DNA of 64,000 nucleotides from Xiphias gladius (taxonomy: Eukaryota; Chordata; Actinopteri; Istiophoriformes; Xiphiidae), in contig NC_053414.1 in NCBI RefSeq assembly GCF_016859285.1, positions 3,281,517 to 3,345,516 on the forward strand. The letters run 5' to 3'. Positions within the stretch are counted from its first letter, which is position 1; each line of letters starts with the position of its first letter. The notes beneath the pieces were generated by a model, which was given only the letters and a program-made list of their open reading frames with translations, ran no database searches and was not told where the DNA came from. A program made the position numbers and the translations under genes. Shown piece by piece: positions 33,230 to 45,470 of the stretch.

Positions 33230-34640
33230 TCGGCCTGCTGGTGGAGCTGTGGTCTCTACTTCAGGTTCTGTGTTGGATGAAAGACTTTGGCTTTCGCAGT
33301 CAACATTTAGTCAACAGTATTTTAGCCTGACGGAATAATTTAGACTCAAGGTTCACTTACAGGCGCTTTCTGGAGCTTTCAGCCACATCTACCCAAGTAC
33401 ATGTGGTGGGCTCAGTTGAAAGGTCAGGAAAAGCTAGTACGTAAGTAGACCTTGAGTCAGGATTATATTGTCAAACAGCTACTTCTCTAAAGTCAAGAAT
33501 GAACTGACGCACTCAACTTTATTTTACTGTCAAAGTCAAATTGGCGTCTGTTGAAAAAAATCTGTGGTGCATTCAGTGACGCTCGGACATCCTGCAGTTG
33601 ATGATGGACCGGGGAAATTCATCATGTACCGTGTGTCAGAAAATTGACTTCACGTTAATATGAAGTTAATGTAACTCTGACTAAATAAAAATGACAAACT
33701 GTTGACGGTGCTGGATCATCTCTCTGCGAGACCTGAGTCTGTGCGTGTCGTTTTTTTACAGAAACGTTTACGTACGGAGTCACTGTTTGCTTGTTCTCCA
33801 TCTTGTTTGAGTTACAAAGACATTGTACATAGTTTTGTCCTATAGAAGTAAAACTTTCCAAAATACCAAATCCATTGAACGAACGGTGTGGTCACAGCTG
33901 TACAGATGTTTTGGTGCTGGTGTCACTACTTTTTTTTTTTTTTTTAAATAAAATCCTATTTGTGTGAATGTGTATATATATTTTCAGGGGTATATAAACA
34001 ACTACACCAGTGCAGTGTGGTACAGCGAACAGCAGAGGGAGCAACAGGACAGACGACTGAGACTGACCCACACAGGTTCAGGATCTGTGTGGCTCAGTAG
34101 GTAAACGAATCACAGCGGCGAAACAGATTCTGGGCCTGAAGCCGAGGAGGAGCTCAGTCACAGCCCGCCACAGAGCCAATGACGCCACATCAACAACATG
34201 TTTCCCTGTGTGCGACGGTGGAGAGTAACTAAGTAAAGTTACTAGAGTGCTGCACTGACCTACTGCCATTTTCTGACGCTTTATGCTCCTCGACCTTTCA
34301 GAGGGGAATACTGGACTTTTTATACCGCTACGGTCACCTGCTGGTTACCATGCAGAACCAGACCAATGACACACACACAGCTCCGGGTAAAACTTCATTC
34401 AGCGCCAGGTTGTAACTCATCAGCTGCCTAGTTACATAGGAAGTCGTTGAATTTAGCCCCACCTGTACCTGCTGCAACAATAAAGGGATGAGTGTAATCC
34501 AATAATGTGGTTTACATTCATCTGAAATGGGCCGTTCTGCCCAGCGAGCCCTTCTGCTGTTGGTACTGTTGACTGTATTTTGATGCTCATACTTTGTGAC
34601 CCAGTGTTTCCACACCCTGCGATTTCCACTTTGATCGAGT
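33230..34640. other. Intergenic stretch without recognised genes
   Basis: Holds a poly-T run near 33,930 and a short TA-rich segment near 33,972. No convincing open frame or repeat family. Confidence 0.55.
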
Positions 34641-35460
34641 AAAACGCCTTGAGTGCTTCTTCCACCTCCGTCTACGTGTCACGAAAACACGCAGAGACGA
34701 CGACGGTACGAGCTGTCGAACGTGCGGCGCGGGCGCAGAACGGGACCAGAGCGGTGCCACAGCGTTCAGAGCCAAAGAGCAGAAACATCCGTTTAGACAG
34801 GCGGGGGAACACGCGGCGTAAGCGGACCAATTCCATACTGTAGGTAACACGCTTCAGACCTGAGGCCGGAGGCTCGCCGCAGCCCGTGAACCTGACCCGT
34901 GTTACCCGGGACGCCTTCAATCCGTCTTAGTTGGCTTCATCGCCGCACACCGATCCCAGGCAGGTTCACGCTGGTTTTCCCCGTGTGCTGCTGACGGATA
35001 AAGGACACGGAGGGGCCGCGGATGTCGGTGAAACGGCTGCGAAAAAAATCACGAAAAATCAACTGAGAGGCATTAAACCTCAGGAGGAACGTTTTGACAT
35101 CCGATAGCATTATTTATTGTGTTGTTCCCTGTGTCTGTTGATGTGTGTGAGCTCTAAAACAGTAGACTGGGAGGATCAGTGTGTCCTGCAGACTGTATTA
35201 GAGTTTGAATTCAGTGAATTCACTGGAAAAGCAAACACGCACACACAAGGCTCCATCACACTCGCTCCGTCAAGGTAACTGGAGCCTTGACGACCCTTTG
35301 TTCGGTCCGATGATTCCACTGCACAAAGGTCGCGTGACCTCGCCGCAGCTCTAACACGGACAACCCGCTCTGACGCGAACGTCCGTTTATTCAACACTTA
35401 CCGGTGTGAACACCGGACTTTTCCGGAGCCGATCAGCGGCGGAGCGATCGAACTGACACA
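34640..35460. other. Orphan CpG-rich segment
   Basis: Several hundred bases with CpG well above background (for example GTGCGGCGCGGGCGCAGAAC). No exon was recognised on either strand. It could be an unannotated promoter or an isolated GC-rich patch. Confidence 0.35.
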
Positions 35461-36210
35461 GAGAGAAAACAAGCAGCAGTAAACGGAGTAGGGCTGTGGC
35501 GAAGGGGTTTTACTGCTGGCTGGACTAGAAATGAGTCCAGGTGTCCCGACACCGTGAACACCTTGAATGCTGCGACATTAGATGAGACTGGTTACTGCAG
35601 GGACACACTTAGAGGCAGGACTGGTCGCCGCTGCTCTTTGTCTGCTTGTAAAACCAAAATAGCAAAATTAAAATAACCGGAGAGAAACCTCTGAAGGTCT
35701 TAACACGATGTGACAAACTCTGGATGTCAAACAAACCCACAGTGACAACTGTGATGGCAAAGCTTTGCAGCGTAGACACGTGGCCTTACGTGTTCCATTT
35801 CTGTTTCTTTCAGTTTATACTTTTTAAAATGGTTAAAGTCAGATCAGTACCCTTGATGCAAAAGTCCAGTGAAAACTCTGCTGTGTTACGAGCTCTTAAG
35901 CTTCAACTGACGCTTCCGCTGTTTACAGTGAAACTTCAGATGCTTTTTTCTTTTTTTACATCCACTGACTCTTCAGTTTTCACTCTTTAACTGACATTTT
36001 AACTGTTTTCCCCGTAGAGACATTTCAACTCCTTTCAGTGGTTACTCTTCAAATGACACTTCAACTCCTTTCGGTGCTTCAACTTAAAGCGTACCTGGCG
36101 TACGATACATCAAATGGAAAGAAATGATATTCTGAGACACTTGAACCTGTTTAATGGGTTTAAACCTGCAGTTTTCTTGAAGGAAATGTATTTTCTTTTT
36201 TTTTTTTCTT

Positions 36211-36488
36211 TTTTTTCCGTCAAGGAACCACATCGCTTCACTTTGCAAGGCTGGATTGGCCTCATCTCATCCCAGATGCCGCTGCTTTCACTCATTAAAT
36301 GAAACATAAAGTCCCTGCTTCCTTAAATCCACGGTGGGTAAACTGACCTGATGCAGCCATGTTCCATGCTGTTGTACCTGCTCACTAGCGTGAGCGTGTG
36401 ACATTCCCTGTTTACCGGCAGCGTCTGTGGCGCGATGAGGTTGATCCAACCTCGCAAAGTGAAGCGATGTGGTTCCTTGACGAAAAAA
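36211..36488. repeat. Imperfect inverted repeat, arms about 55 bp
   Basis: The left arm near 36,211-36,269 and the right arm near 36,433-36,488 share CGTCAAGGAACCACATCGCT and TCACTTTGC in opposite orientations. About 165 bp separate them. Each arm read from its own side encodes the same peptide, KEPHRFTL-GW. Confidence 0.75.
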
Positions 36489-37021
36489 CCCACAGTGTTT
36501 CCAAATTTGTTTTCTCGTAAATTTGTGACTTTAATTTCAGAGAACATTCAAGTTTGTTTCTTGTAAATTTTTAATTTTTGAGTTTTTTTTTCTCAGAATA
36601 TTATCCCCCTCTCCTGACTCTGTACCTAAAATGGCCCTAATACTCCGTCTAATCTAGTCTTGACCAGCTCAACGGAGTTCTGCAGCTCGTTCACATTTAA
36701 AAGACTTTTTAAATCAAAAGAAGTCGGAAATAGCTTAAAATCGATTTATAAAGTAAAAGGTTTTACTTTCTATCTTTCACTTAAGTCCAAAATTTTACTC
36801 TTGGCAACTTGATAATTATGGGCCCTGGTTGTTTCTCTATAAAAATAGGTAAACTAGAACAGGTAATGTGAAAAAGAAACAGGTAACTTGAAACGATGAA
36901 GCTCACATGTGGACAAATGACATTAAACTACACGACCCTGCAGGAAATCAGTCCAAACCGGCAGATTTTACCTGCAACAAGTTTCCTCAGCTTCGCAGCC
37001 TGTTGTGTGTGCAGACCATGG

Positions 37022-37060
37022 CTTTCTTTCGTTCTTTCTTTCTTTCTTTCTTTCTTTCTC
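37022..37060. repeat. (CTTT)n microsatellite
   Basis: Imperfect CTTT repeats. Confidence 0.9.
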
Positions 37061-37139
37061 TGTTTCTCCCTCATCCCCCTGATGTCTCTCCAAAAGTCAA
37101 TTAGCGGAGCATAACGAGAACACAGTGCTACATACTTTC

Positions 37140-37320
37140 CTCCACGCCGGCTAAATCCCGTTTTCTCTGCTCTCTGACAGGTGGCATTGATCCCATCAGA
37201 GCTGCTCGCCTCCCCACAGCAGGACAATAGAGGACACGGTGAGGGCCCGCACTTGGCGGAGGGGGGGCAGTAATAGAGGGCCTTATATTCATGAGGTAAT
37301 ACACTCCATTCACCGCCCGA
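37140..37320. promoter_or_regulatory. Candidate conserved non-coding element
   Basis: Repeat-free and of mixed composition, with AGGACAATAGAGG (SOX-type core) and CCTTATATTCATGAGG. It lies among simple repeats; the call is by appearance only. Confidence 0.2.
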
Positions 37321-37425
37321 AAACACCCCCCAACCCTTCCATCAACCTCCACTTTCTCTTTTGTGTTGTTGCTGTTATAAAAGTTACAAAAGACTCTTCA
37401 GTGTTGCTGCTTTAAATGAATGGTT

Positions 37426-37426
<1 letters not shown>

Positions 37427-37485
<59 letters not shown>
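37427..37485. repeat. (GT)n microsatellite
   Basis: Uninterrupted GT dinucleotides. Confidence 0.97.
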
Positions 37486-37486
<1 letters not shown>

Positions 37487-38925
37487 CATCTTTTAGGTGG
37501 TGACTCTAGCACTCTAGAGCTTCTTATATAATTTAACCGATTTGATGTTTCTGATTTACATTGATGAAAATACATAACTACACCAAAGTACACAGATAAA
37601 AAGCACAATTAAAGACAATGAAACAACAGAGTCCCTCACAGCTACTCAACAGGTTTTTCCACTTTTCAAAACTCCCAAGAATCCTACGGGGCATGAAGAG
37701 TCAGGTTTAAATTTCACACTTGGGTTTTTGATTTTAATCGAACTTAATACGACATAAATGAGAAAAACATGATAGAACATTTAGAGTTCAAGCAGTTTGA
37801 AATCACAAATCGTAAAGTTCCCTCAAAGGGCTTTGAAATCTGTACAGCACTCGCTTCTCTCTGTCCTTAGAACCTCGATTTGGGTGGAAGTTCATTCTTA
37901 GAGAAATATTTTCTGGTAATAACTTTTGTTATAACAAAGAGTGACTCTTGTAAATTAAATTACTTCTGTCACAACTGCATGTTTTAGTGACAGATGAAAA
38001 ATATTTGAAATATTGATGTTTTTTAGTTTAGTGCTACAACTTTTAAAAACAAAATAATTGAATAAAAGTTAAGTTGTATTTTCTATTTTGTGTGCATCAT
38101 GTATGACAGAACCAAATCCATGTTTGAAAAATGTCGCCCCAGATCATGTTGAAATTGAACGTGAACTGTTTATTTTCAAATTCCCAGACACTGTGAAAGC
38201 TAAACACGCAAACTGGACTTTTGTCATAAATCGTGAGCAAAAAACTTGAAATAAACTTCAATTTGACAAAACAGTTTCATTTCAATTTTGTCCAATCTGG
38301 GCTTCGATACCTAAGACCTTTCAGCATATAATACGATACCCCTACAAGGTGGAAACGAAGGACTCGTCTAGTAATAAGTAATTAACACAAACACCTGCAC
38401 TCGCTGTGTATCACAACACTAAAAATGATGCCACGACGTCCAGAGATAAAAAGTTCTGCAGTTTGTTTGAGGAGAAGACGGCGGTCAGACTCGCAGTCAT
38501 CCATCGCTTCCTCGCCAGCCCTCTTGCCACCACTCTGTCAACATAAAAAGGAGGTTTTTTTTCAACAAGGGCTGATAACGGCAGCTCACAAGGCTGCAGG
38601 AGGGAATTATGGGAGGTGTCGTTCAACGCTGCACCTTTAAAATAGTGAGGGAATGTTTTTCCAAACTCATGATTGATGAAAACTTCTACAAGACATTAAA
38701 AAACAACATCTCTGGATCGGACCAAAACACAAAGACAAACTTTATCCTGAACTTCTATCTCTCCGGAGAAAACGTGGCCCCTCACACAGGATGGGTTTTA
38801 TCACTGGGGGTGTTTGAGAAGAAGCATATTGTTCTTGACTTGAAATGGCCATCGACAGACGGTGTGCCGACTCTTCGCCTCCTCCTCCTCCTCCCCAGGT
38901 GAACACACCCTCCACGGTTTTCTTT
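37486..38925. other. Intergenic stretch without recognised features
   Basis: AT-rich to about 38,400. A plus-strand open frame of 97 codons (38,609-38,902) resembles no protein I know and lacks supporting splice or start context. Confidence 0.5.
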
Positions 38926-38929
38926 CTCC

Positions 38930-39790
38930 TTTCTCCTCAGCGTTTAAAGCCCAACGGACGCCTCCCCTGGACCAAACCCAGACCTCCGCTCTCATTCCGA
39001 TTCATGGCCGCACTAGTCGGCCATTGTTCCCACTGAGATCCTGCGCGTCATGAATAGCCAATAAAAAGCCCATCGCTCCACGGTGAATCGGAGTTGAAGA
39101 AAAGGTGCCCGGAGAGGCAGTGACGGCCTCCGCGCAGCGCTCAGTGTGGAAACCATCTGTTCGCTCGGCCCCCTGCTCGCAGTGTGAAAGGGATAATTGA
39201 GTGTTATACAGAGCAGAGAATAGATCCCTCTGCCGCTGATTTGTATTCTTTAGAAAGAGCCAGGGGTTTCACACCACATCTGCCCCTCAGCTTCATTCAG
39301 CCCCATTCACTGTCCCGTCAATTAGCACACTCAATTAAGCCCTCATAATCCCTTTATCGACACATAAGGGCTCCATCGAATGCCACGCCCGCCATGGAGA
39401 ACTGGCAACAAATGAGACTTTAGTGACTGTTTTCTTTGGGAAGAGGGCAGGGAAACAATGCAGACTGATAGCAGTGTGAACCCTTCAACACTTCATAAGA
39501 AGAGTTGATGGGTGAAAAGCCGAGTGCTGCTGCAGCTGGCAGCGAACCGCTGAGGGCTGCCGGCAGCGTGAACGAGCTCCCTGCTCTATTTGTCGGCCAT
39601 TGTTCTGCAGATTATGAGCTGCCTTTTCACTGGAGCGTTGCAATTAATTAGGGTCGAATGGAGAGGCAGTCGGTCAGGCACATGCAGGCCGGGGGAGGCC
39701 TGCATGCAGATGAACTGTGAAAACAGACTAAATGCCAACAGTCTCAGTGGTGTCCCATTGGATGAGAAGACGTTAGCTTAATCCCCATCA
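38930..39790. promoter_or_regulatory. Candidate conserved regulatory block left of the tRNA array
   Basis: A repeat-free 0.85-kb block with many paired motifs: GGCCATTGTTC (SOX-type) occurs at both about 39,019 and 39,596, and homeodomain-type cores GTCAATTAGC, CTCAATTAAGC and GCAATTAATTAGGG recur. The texture is like vertebrate developmental enhancers. No alignment could be made. Confidence 0.3.
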
Positions 39791-40118
39791 GTGCCGCGTG
39801 AGCCGGGGCTGATATGAATTTAACAGGTTTAATATGACCCAGCAACCAGCCACAGCACTGATACACTGTAAAACACCGTACAGGAGTTTGAGAAAATCAC
39901 AGCATGTTATTATCACTTTATACGTATTATCAGCCGAATCGGCAGCTCCACTCGCCTTTACAGAGAGTTTCAGCTCATTGTTCATGTGACCACAGACCAC
40001 GACTTTACTGTTCTGATTCAGCCTCACAGCATCATTTTCGGCAGATGGATGATTCATGTTAAGGACGTGACGTGACGTTAAAGACTCCCACACAGACCAA
40101 GGAGATGTTTTTCATTAA

Positions 40119-40190
40119 GGGTTTGTCCGGGATATGAACCCCCGACCTCTCACACCCAAAGCCAGAATCATACCCCTAGACCAATGAGCC
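40119..40190 (-). pseudogene. tRNA-Pro (UGG) pseudogene at the array edge
   Basis: 72 nt, but the acceptor 3' strand reads ACAAACC against GGCTCAT, T-stem pairs 49-65 and 50-64 are lost, and the anticodon stem has a mismatch. Flanks resemble the P module only loosely. Confidence 0.8.
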
Positions 40191-40515
40191 AAAACCCACA
40201 GGCTGAGTCGGTGCAATAAATTGGCCCCGGATTGTCCTCCTACCAAATCTGTCACATTATTTAATACAGTGATTTAGGGCAGATGTTTTCAGAGAAAAAG
40301 CTGTAGAAACCCACTGTCCACTATCTGCTCAGCAGCAAACAGCAGACAAACCCAGTCAGAGACCAGCTGGTGGACATAGTGGAGCATTTAGCAGCTAAAG
40401 AGCCTGATGTTTCCCTCAGGTGGTGGATTGATTAGATTAACTGTTTTAACAAGAACTTTGTTGAGAGAAGAAACATTTAAAAGTCACACAAAGAAAAACG
40501 TGATGTTTTTGTCAA

Positions 40516-40583
40516 GGGCTCGTCTGGGATTTGAACCCCTGACCTCTCGCACCCAAAGAATCATACCCCTAGACCAACGAGCC
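40516..40583 (-). pseudogene. tRNA-Pro (UGG) pseudogene
   Basis: 68 nt. Four bases are missing from the 5' side of the anticodon stem and the T stem carries substitutions; the acceptor stem and A box remain. First copy with good P-module flanks. Confidence 0.85.
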
Positions 40584-41662
40584 TAGATTCCTACCACAAA
40601 AGTCTGGTGAAAAACAGCTGAAATGAATCATAGTACAAACAGCTTTGCAAATAAAAAGCATTTATCATGGCTGCTTTTTCCAACACTTTGATGGAACAAG
40701 GATAGAAGTTTTCTTCTGCTTCCGGTCTTTATGCTAAGCTAGGCTAAACTGCTCTTCTCTTCTCACACCCATCATATACTTCCCATACAAAGGTTAAAAT
40801 CTGGGAAACAGCTGATGTATCTTAAATTATTTAAAGGATGCATATTAACAAGATACTGTGGGAAGTCATTCTTAAGGTTTTGCAAGTATTGTCGCAGTGT
40901 TTAAATTTATTCTAGTGCGCTCAAATCCATTGATTCACTGTTTTAAGAAGGACCTTACTGAGAGAGGAAACATTAAAGATTCTCAAAAACCAAAAATTAA
41001 AGAAATATCGTCAAGCCAAAAACCAAGCCAGATATTTCCCTCAGGAGTTGGTGGAGACCAAAAACAGAGCTAAAACCGAGTGAATATTGGACTTAGTTCA
41101 GCAGGTGGCCAGTAACACGGTTCCAAACGAAAGATCCAAAGTTCACCATATCAACCTAAAGGTGGTGAGATGTCAATGTTGTGTTCACTGCGGCCCCCAG
41201 TGGCCAATACACAGTTATTGCAGGTTTTGGAGTTTCTATAATTGATTTTCAGATGACTTCAGAACTTACAAACACAAGATGTTCTGACCATGTAAACCTT
41301 GTTTTCTGTCTGGTTAAACTTTGTCGAACTGACTCGGGGTAGAAACAGGTTTCCAAATACAACAGACTTAGAACAGCTGCAACACAACTACTGTATCTTT
41401 TATGAGCAGGTATAAATTCAGCCTGTTACCCTTCACTCCACTGAGGAGTGGGAAACAGCCAATATAGGTTAGTTATTTATAGCACATTTATTAACAAGAC
41501 AGTGGGTTAAGGGATTTTAAGGTTCTGCAAGCACCTGCTGTCACTGCAGTGTTGTCCTTATTGATGTAGGAACAGTACAGACTCTCCATTGTTTTGCTTT
41601 TATGCTTCACTGTTTTAACATTAAACATTAAGGACTCACAGATGACAGCCAGTTTTCTTTCA

Positions 41663-41734
41663 AGGCTCGTCCGGGATTTGAACCCAGGACCTCTCGCACC
41701 CAAAGCGAGAATCATACCCCTAGACCAACGAGCC
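41663..41734 (-). tRNA. tRNA-Pro (UGG)
   Basis: Full cloverleaf with one G-U pair in the T stem. The discriminator is T rather than the C usual for vertebrate tRNA-Pro, because one G is missing before GGCTCG on the plus strand. Function is likely but less sure than for its neighbours. Confidence 0.7.
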
Positions 41735-42625
41735 ACGATTCCTACCACAAGAGTCTGGTGAAAAACGGATGAACTGAATCATAGTAGGAACAGCTTTGCA
41801 GAAGAAAGGAATTTATCATGGCTCCATTTTCCAACACTTTGATGGAACAAGGCTAGAAAGTTTTCTTCTGCTTCCGGTCTTTATGCTAAGCTAGGCTAAA
41901 CTGCTCTTGGACCTATCATATACTTCCTATACAAAGGTTAAAATCTGGGAAACAGCTGATGTATCTTACTGATGTATGTTAAATTATTTAAAGGATGCAT
42001 ATTAACAAGATACTGCGGGAAGTCATTTTTAAGGTTTTGCAAGTATTGTCGCAGTGTTTGAATTTATTCTAGTGCGCTCAAATCCTTTGATTCACTGTTT
42101 TAAGAAGGACCTTACTGAGAGAGGAAACATTAAAGATTCTCAAAAACCAAAAATTAAAGAAATATCGTCAAGCCAAAAACCAAGCCAGATATTTCCCTCA
42201 GGAGTTGGTAGAGACCAAAAACAGAGCTAAAACCGAGTGAATATTGGACTTAGTTCAGCAGGTGGCCAGTAACACGGTTCCAAACGAAAGATCCAAAGTT
42301 CACCATATCAACTTAAAGGTGGTGAGATGTCAATGTTGTGTTCACTGCGGCCCCCAGTGGCCAATACACGGTTATTGCAGGTTTTGGAGTTTCTATAATT
42401 GATTTTCAGATGACTTCAGAACTTACAAACACAAGTTGTTCTGACCTGAGTAGAATCTGTGAGGCAGAATATATGCTATGGATTTATCAGTGCTAGTAAT
42501 CCTCATTTGTGGAGAAGGAGCTGGTTCTTGAGTCCTCTGTAGAACTAGGTCTTTGGCGCTCTTCTTCACTGTGTTAATAGTAAACGGACTTTAAAGTGCT
42601 GAAGCTGGCAAAGGTTGCTTATGTT

Positions 42626-42691
42626 GGGCTCGTCCGGGATTTGAACCCTCTCACACCCGAAGCGAGAATCATACCCCTAGACCAACGAGCC
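42626..42691 (-). pseudogene. tRNA-Pro (CGG) pseudogene, 6-nt deletion type
   Basis: 66 nt. The 5' T-stem strand and variable loop have lost six bases, so the anticodon stem abuts the B box. A box (TGGTCTAGGGG) and B box (GGTTCAAATCC) are intact, so transcription is possible but normal folding is not. C-module flanks. Confidence 0.88.
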
Positions 42692-43094
42692 ATGTAAACC
42701 TTGTTTTCTGTCTGGTCAAACTTTGTCGAACTGACTTGGGGTAGAAACAGGTTTCCAAATACAACGGACTTAGAACAGCTGCAACACAACTACTGTATCT
42801 TTTATGAGCAGGCATAGATTCAGCCTGTTACCCTTCACTCCACTGAGGGAGAGACTTTACGACTGAAATGGGAAACAGCCAATATAGGTTAGTTATTTAT
42901 AGCACATTTATTAACAAGACAGTGGGTTAAGGGATTTTAAGGTTCTGCAAGCACCTGGTGTCACTGCAGTGTTGTCCTTATTGATGTAGGAACACTACAG
43001 ACTCTCCATTGTTTTGCTTTTATGCTTCACTGTTTTAACATTAAACATTTGACATTAAGGACTAACAGACAGATGACAGCCATTTTTCTTTCAA

Positions 43095-43166
43095 GGGCTC
43101 GTCCGGGATTTGAACCCGGGACCTCTCGCACCCAAAGCGAGAATCATACCCCTAGACCAACGAGCC
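43095..43166 (-). tRNA. tRNA-Pro (UGG)
   Basis: All stems pair: acceptor GGCTCGT/ACGAGCC, anticodon stem CTCGC/GCGAG around TTTGGGT, T stem CCGGG/CCCGG, discriminator C. This matches the vertebrate tRNA-Pro consensus. No intron and no CCA encoded. Confidence 0.95.
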
Positions 43167-44255
43167 ACAATTCCTACCACAAGAGTCTGGTGAAAAACGG
43201 ATGAACTGAATCATAGTAGGAACAGCTTTGCAAATAAAAAGCATTCATCATGGCTGCTTTTTCCAACACTTTGATGGAACAAGGCTAGAAAGTTTTCTTC
43301 TGCTTCCGGTCTTTATGCTCTTTATGCTAAGCTAGGCTAAACTGCTCTTGGACCTATCATATACTTCCCATACAAAGGTTAAAATCTGATGTATCTTAAA
43401 TTATTTAAAGGATGCATATTAACAAGATACTGTGGGAAGTCATTTTTAAGGTTTTGCAAGTATTGTCGCAGTGTTTGAATTTATTCTAGTGCGCTCAAAT
43501 CCATTGATTCACTGTTTTAAGAAGGACCTTACTGAGAGAGGAAACATTAAAGATTCTCAAAAACCAAAAATTAAAGAAATATCGTCAAGCCAAAAACCAA
43601 GCCAGATATTTCCCTCAGGAGTTGGTGGAGACCAAAAACAGAGCTAAAACCGAGTGAATATTGGACTTAGTTCAGCAGGTGGCCAGTAACACGGTTCCAA
43701 ACGAAAGATCCAAAGTTCACCATATCAACTTAAATGTGGTGAGATGTCAATGTTGTGTTCACTGCGGCCCCCAGTGGCCAATACACAGTTATTGCAGGTT
43801 TTGGAGTTTCTATAATTGATTTTCAGATGACTTCAGAACTTACAAACACAAGATGTTCTGACCATGTAAACCTTGTTTTGTGTCTGGTTAAACTTTGTCG
43901 AACTGACTCGGGGTAGAAACAGGTTTCCAAATACAACGGACTTAGAACAGCTGCAACACAACTACTGTATCTTTTATGAGCAGGCATAGATTCAGCCTGT
44001 TACCCTTCACTCCACTGAGGGAGAGACTTTACGACTGAAATGGGAAACAGCCAATATAGGTTAGTTATTTATAGCACATTTATTAACAAGACAGTGGGTT
44101 AAGGGATTTTAAGGTTCTGCAAGCACCTGGTGTCACTGCAGTGTTGTCCTTATTGATGTAGGAACACTACAGACTCTCCATTGTTTTGCTTTTATGCTTC
44201 ACTGTTTTAACATTAAACATTAAGGACTCACAGATGACAGCCAGTTTTCTTTCAA

Positions 44256-44327
44256 GGGCTCGTCCGGGATTTGAACCCGGGACCTCTCGCACCCTAAGCG
44301 AGAATCATACCCCTAGACCAACGAGCC
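44256..44327 (-). tRNA. tRNA-Pro (AGG)
   Basis: Identical to the UGG gene at 43,095 except for the wobble base (anticodon loop TTAGGGT); flanks are also nearly the same. A34 is expected to be edited to inosine. Confidence 0.95.
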
Positions 44328-45407
44328 ACAATTCCTACCACAAGAGTCTGGTGAAAAACGGATGAACTGAATCATAGTAGGAACAGCTTTGCAAATAAAA
44401 AGCATTCATCATGGCTGCTTTTTCCAACACTTTGATGGAACAAGGCTAGAAAGTTTTCTTCTGCTTCCGGTCTTTATGCTAAGCTAGGCTAAACTGCTCT
44501 TGGACCTATCATATACTTCCCATACAAAGGTTAAAATCTGATGTATCTTAAATTATTTAAAGGATGCATATTAACAAGATACTGTGGGAAGTCATTTTTA
44601 AGGTTTTGCAAGTATTGTCGCAGTGTTTGAATTTATTCTAGTGCGCTCAAATCCATTGATTCACTGTTTTAAGAAGGACCTTACTGAGAGAGGAAACATT
44701 AAAGATTCTCAAAAACCAAAAATTAAAGAAATATCGTCAAGCCAAAAACCAAGCCAGATATTTCCCTCAGGAGTTGGTAGAGACCAAAAACAGAGCTAAA
44801 ACCGAGTGAATATTGGACTTAGTTCAGCAGGTGGCCAGTAACACGGTTCCAAACGAAAGATCCAAAGTTCACCATATCAACTTAAAGGTGGTGAGATGTC
44901 AATGTTGTGTTCACTGCGGCCCCCAGTGGCCAATACACAGTTATTGCAGGTTTTGGAGTTTCTATAATTGATTTTCAGATGACTTCAGAACTTACAAACA
45001 CAAGATGTTCTGACCATGTAAACCTTGTTTTCTGTCTGGTTAAACTTTGTCGAACTGACTCGGGGTAGAAACAGGTTTCCAAATACAACGGACTTAGAAC
45101 AGCTGCAACACAACTACTGTATCTTTTATGAGCAGGCATAGATTCAGCCTGTTACCCTTCACTCCACTGAGGGAGAGACTTTACGACTGAAATGGGAAAC
45201 AGCCAATATAGGTTAGTTATTTATAGCACATTTATTAACAAGACAGTGGGTTAAGGGATTTTAAGGTTCTGCAAGCACCTGCTGTCACTGCAGTGTTGTC
45301 CTTATTGATGTAGGAACAGTACAGACTCTCCATTGTTTTGCTTTTATGCTTCACTGTTTTAACATTAAACATTAAGGACTCACAGATGACAGCCAGTTTT
45401 CTTTCAA

Positions 45408-45470
45408 GGGCTCGTCCAGGATTTGAACCCGGGACCTCTTGCACCCTAAGCGAATCATACCCCATAGACT
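45408..45470 (-). pseudogene. tRNA-Pro (AGG) pseudogene, 5' truncated
   Basis: The T arm and anticodon are present, but sequence stops in the D arm and passes straight into spacer (GACTTAGTTCAGCAGATGG). Two bases are also missing from the anticodon stem. Shares its break and marker changes with the copy at 51,170. Confidence 0.88.

Noticed and set aside
38609-38902. A 97-codon plus-strand open frame as a new gene.
   Set aside because: No known domain, no splice or promoter context, and the C-terminal leucines come from a CTC repeat.
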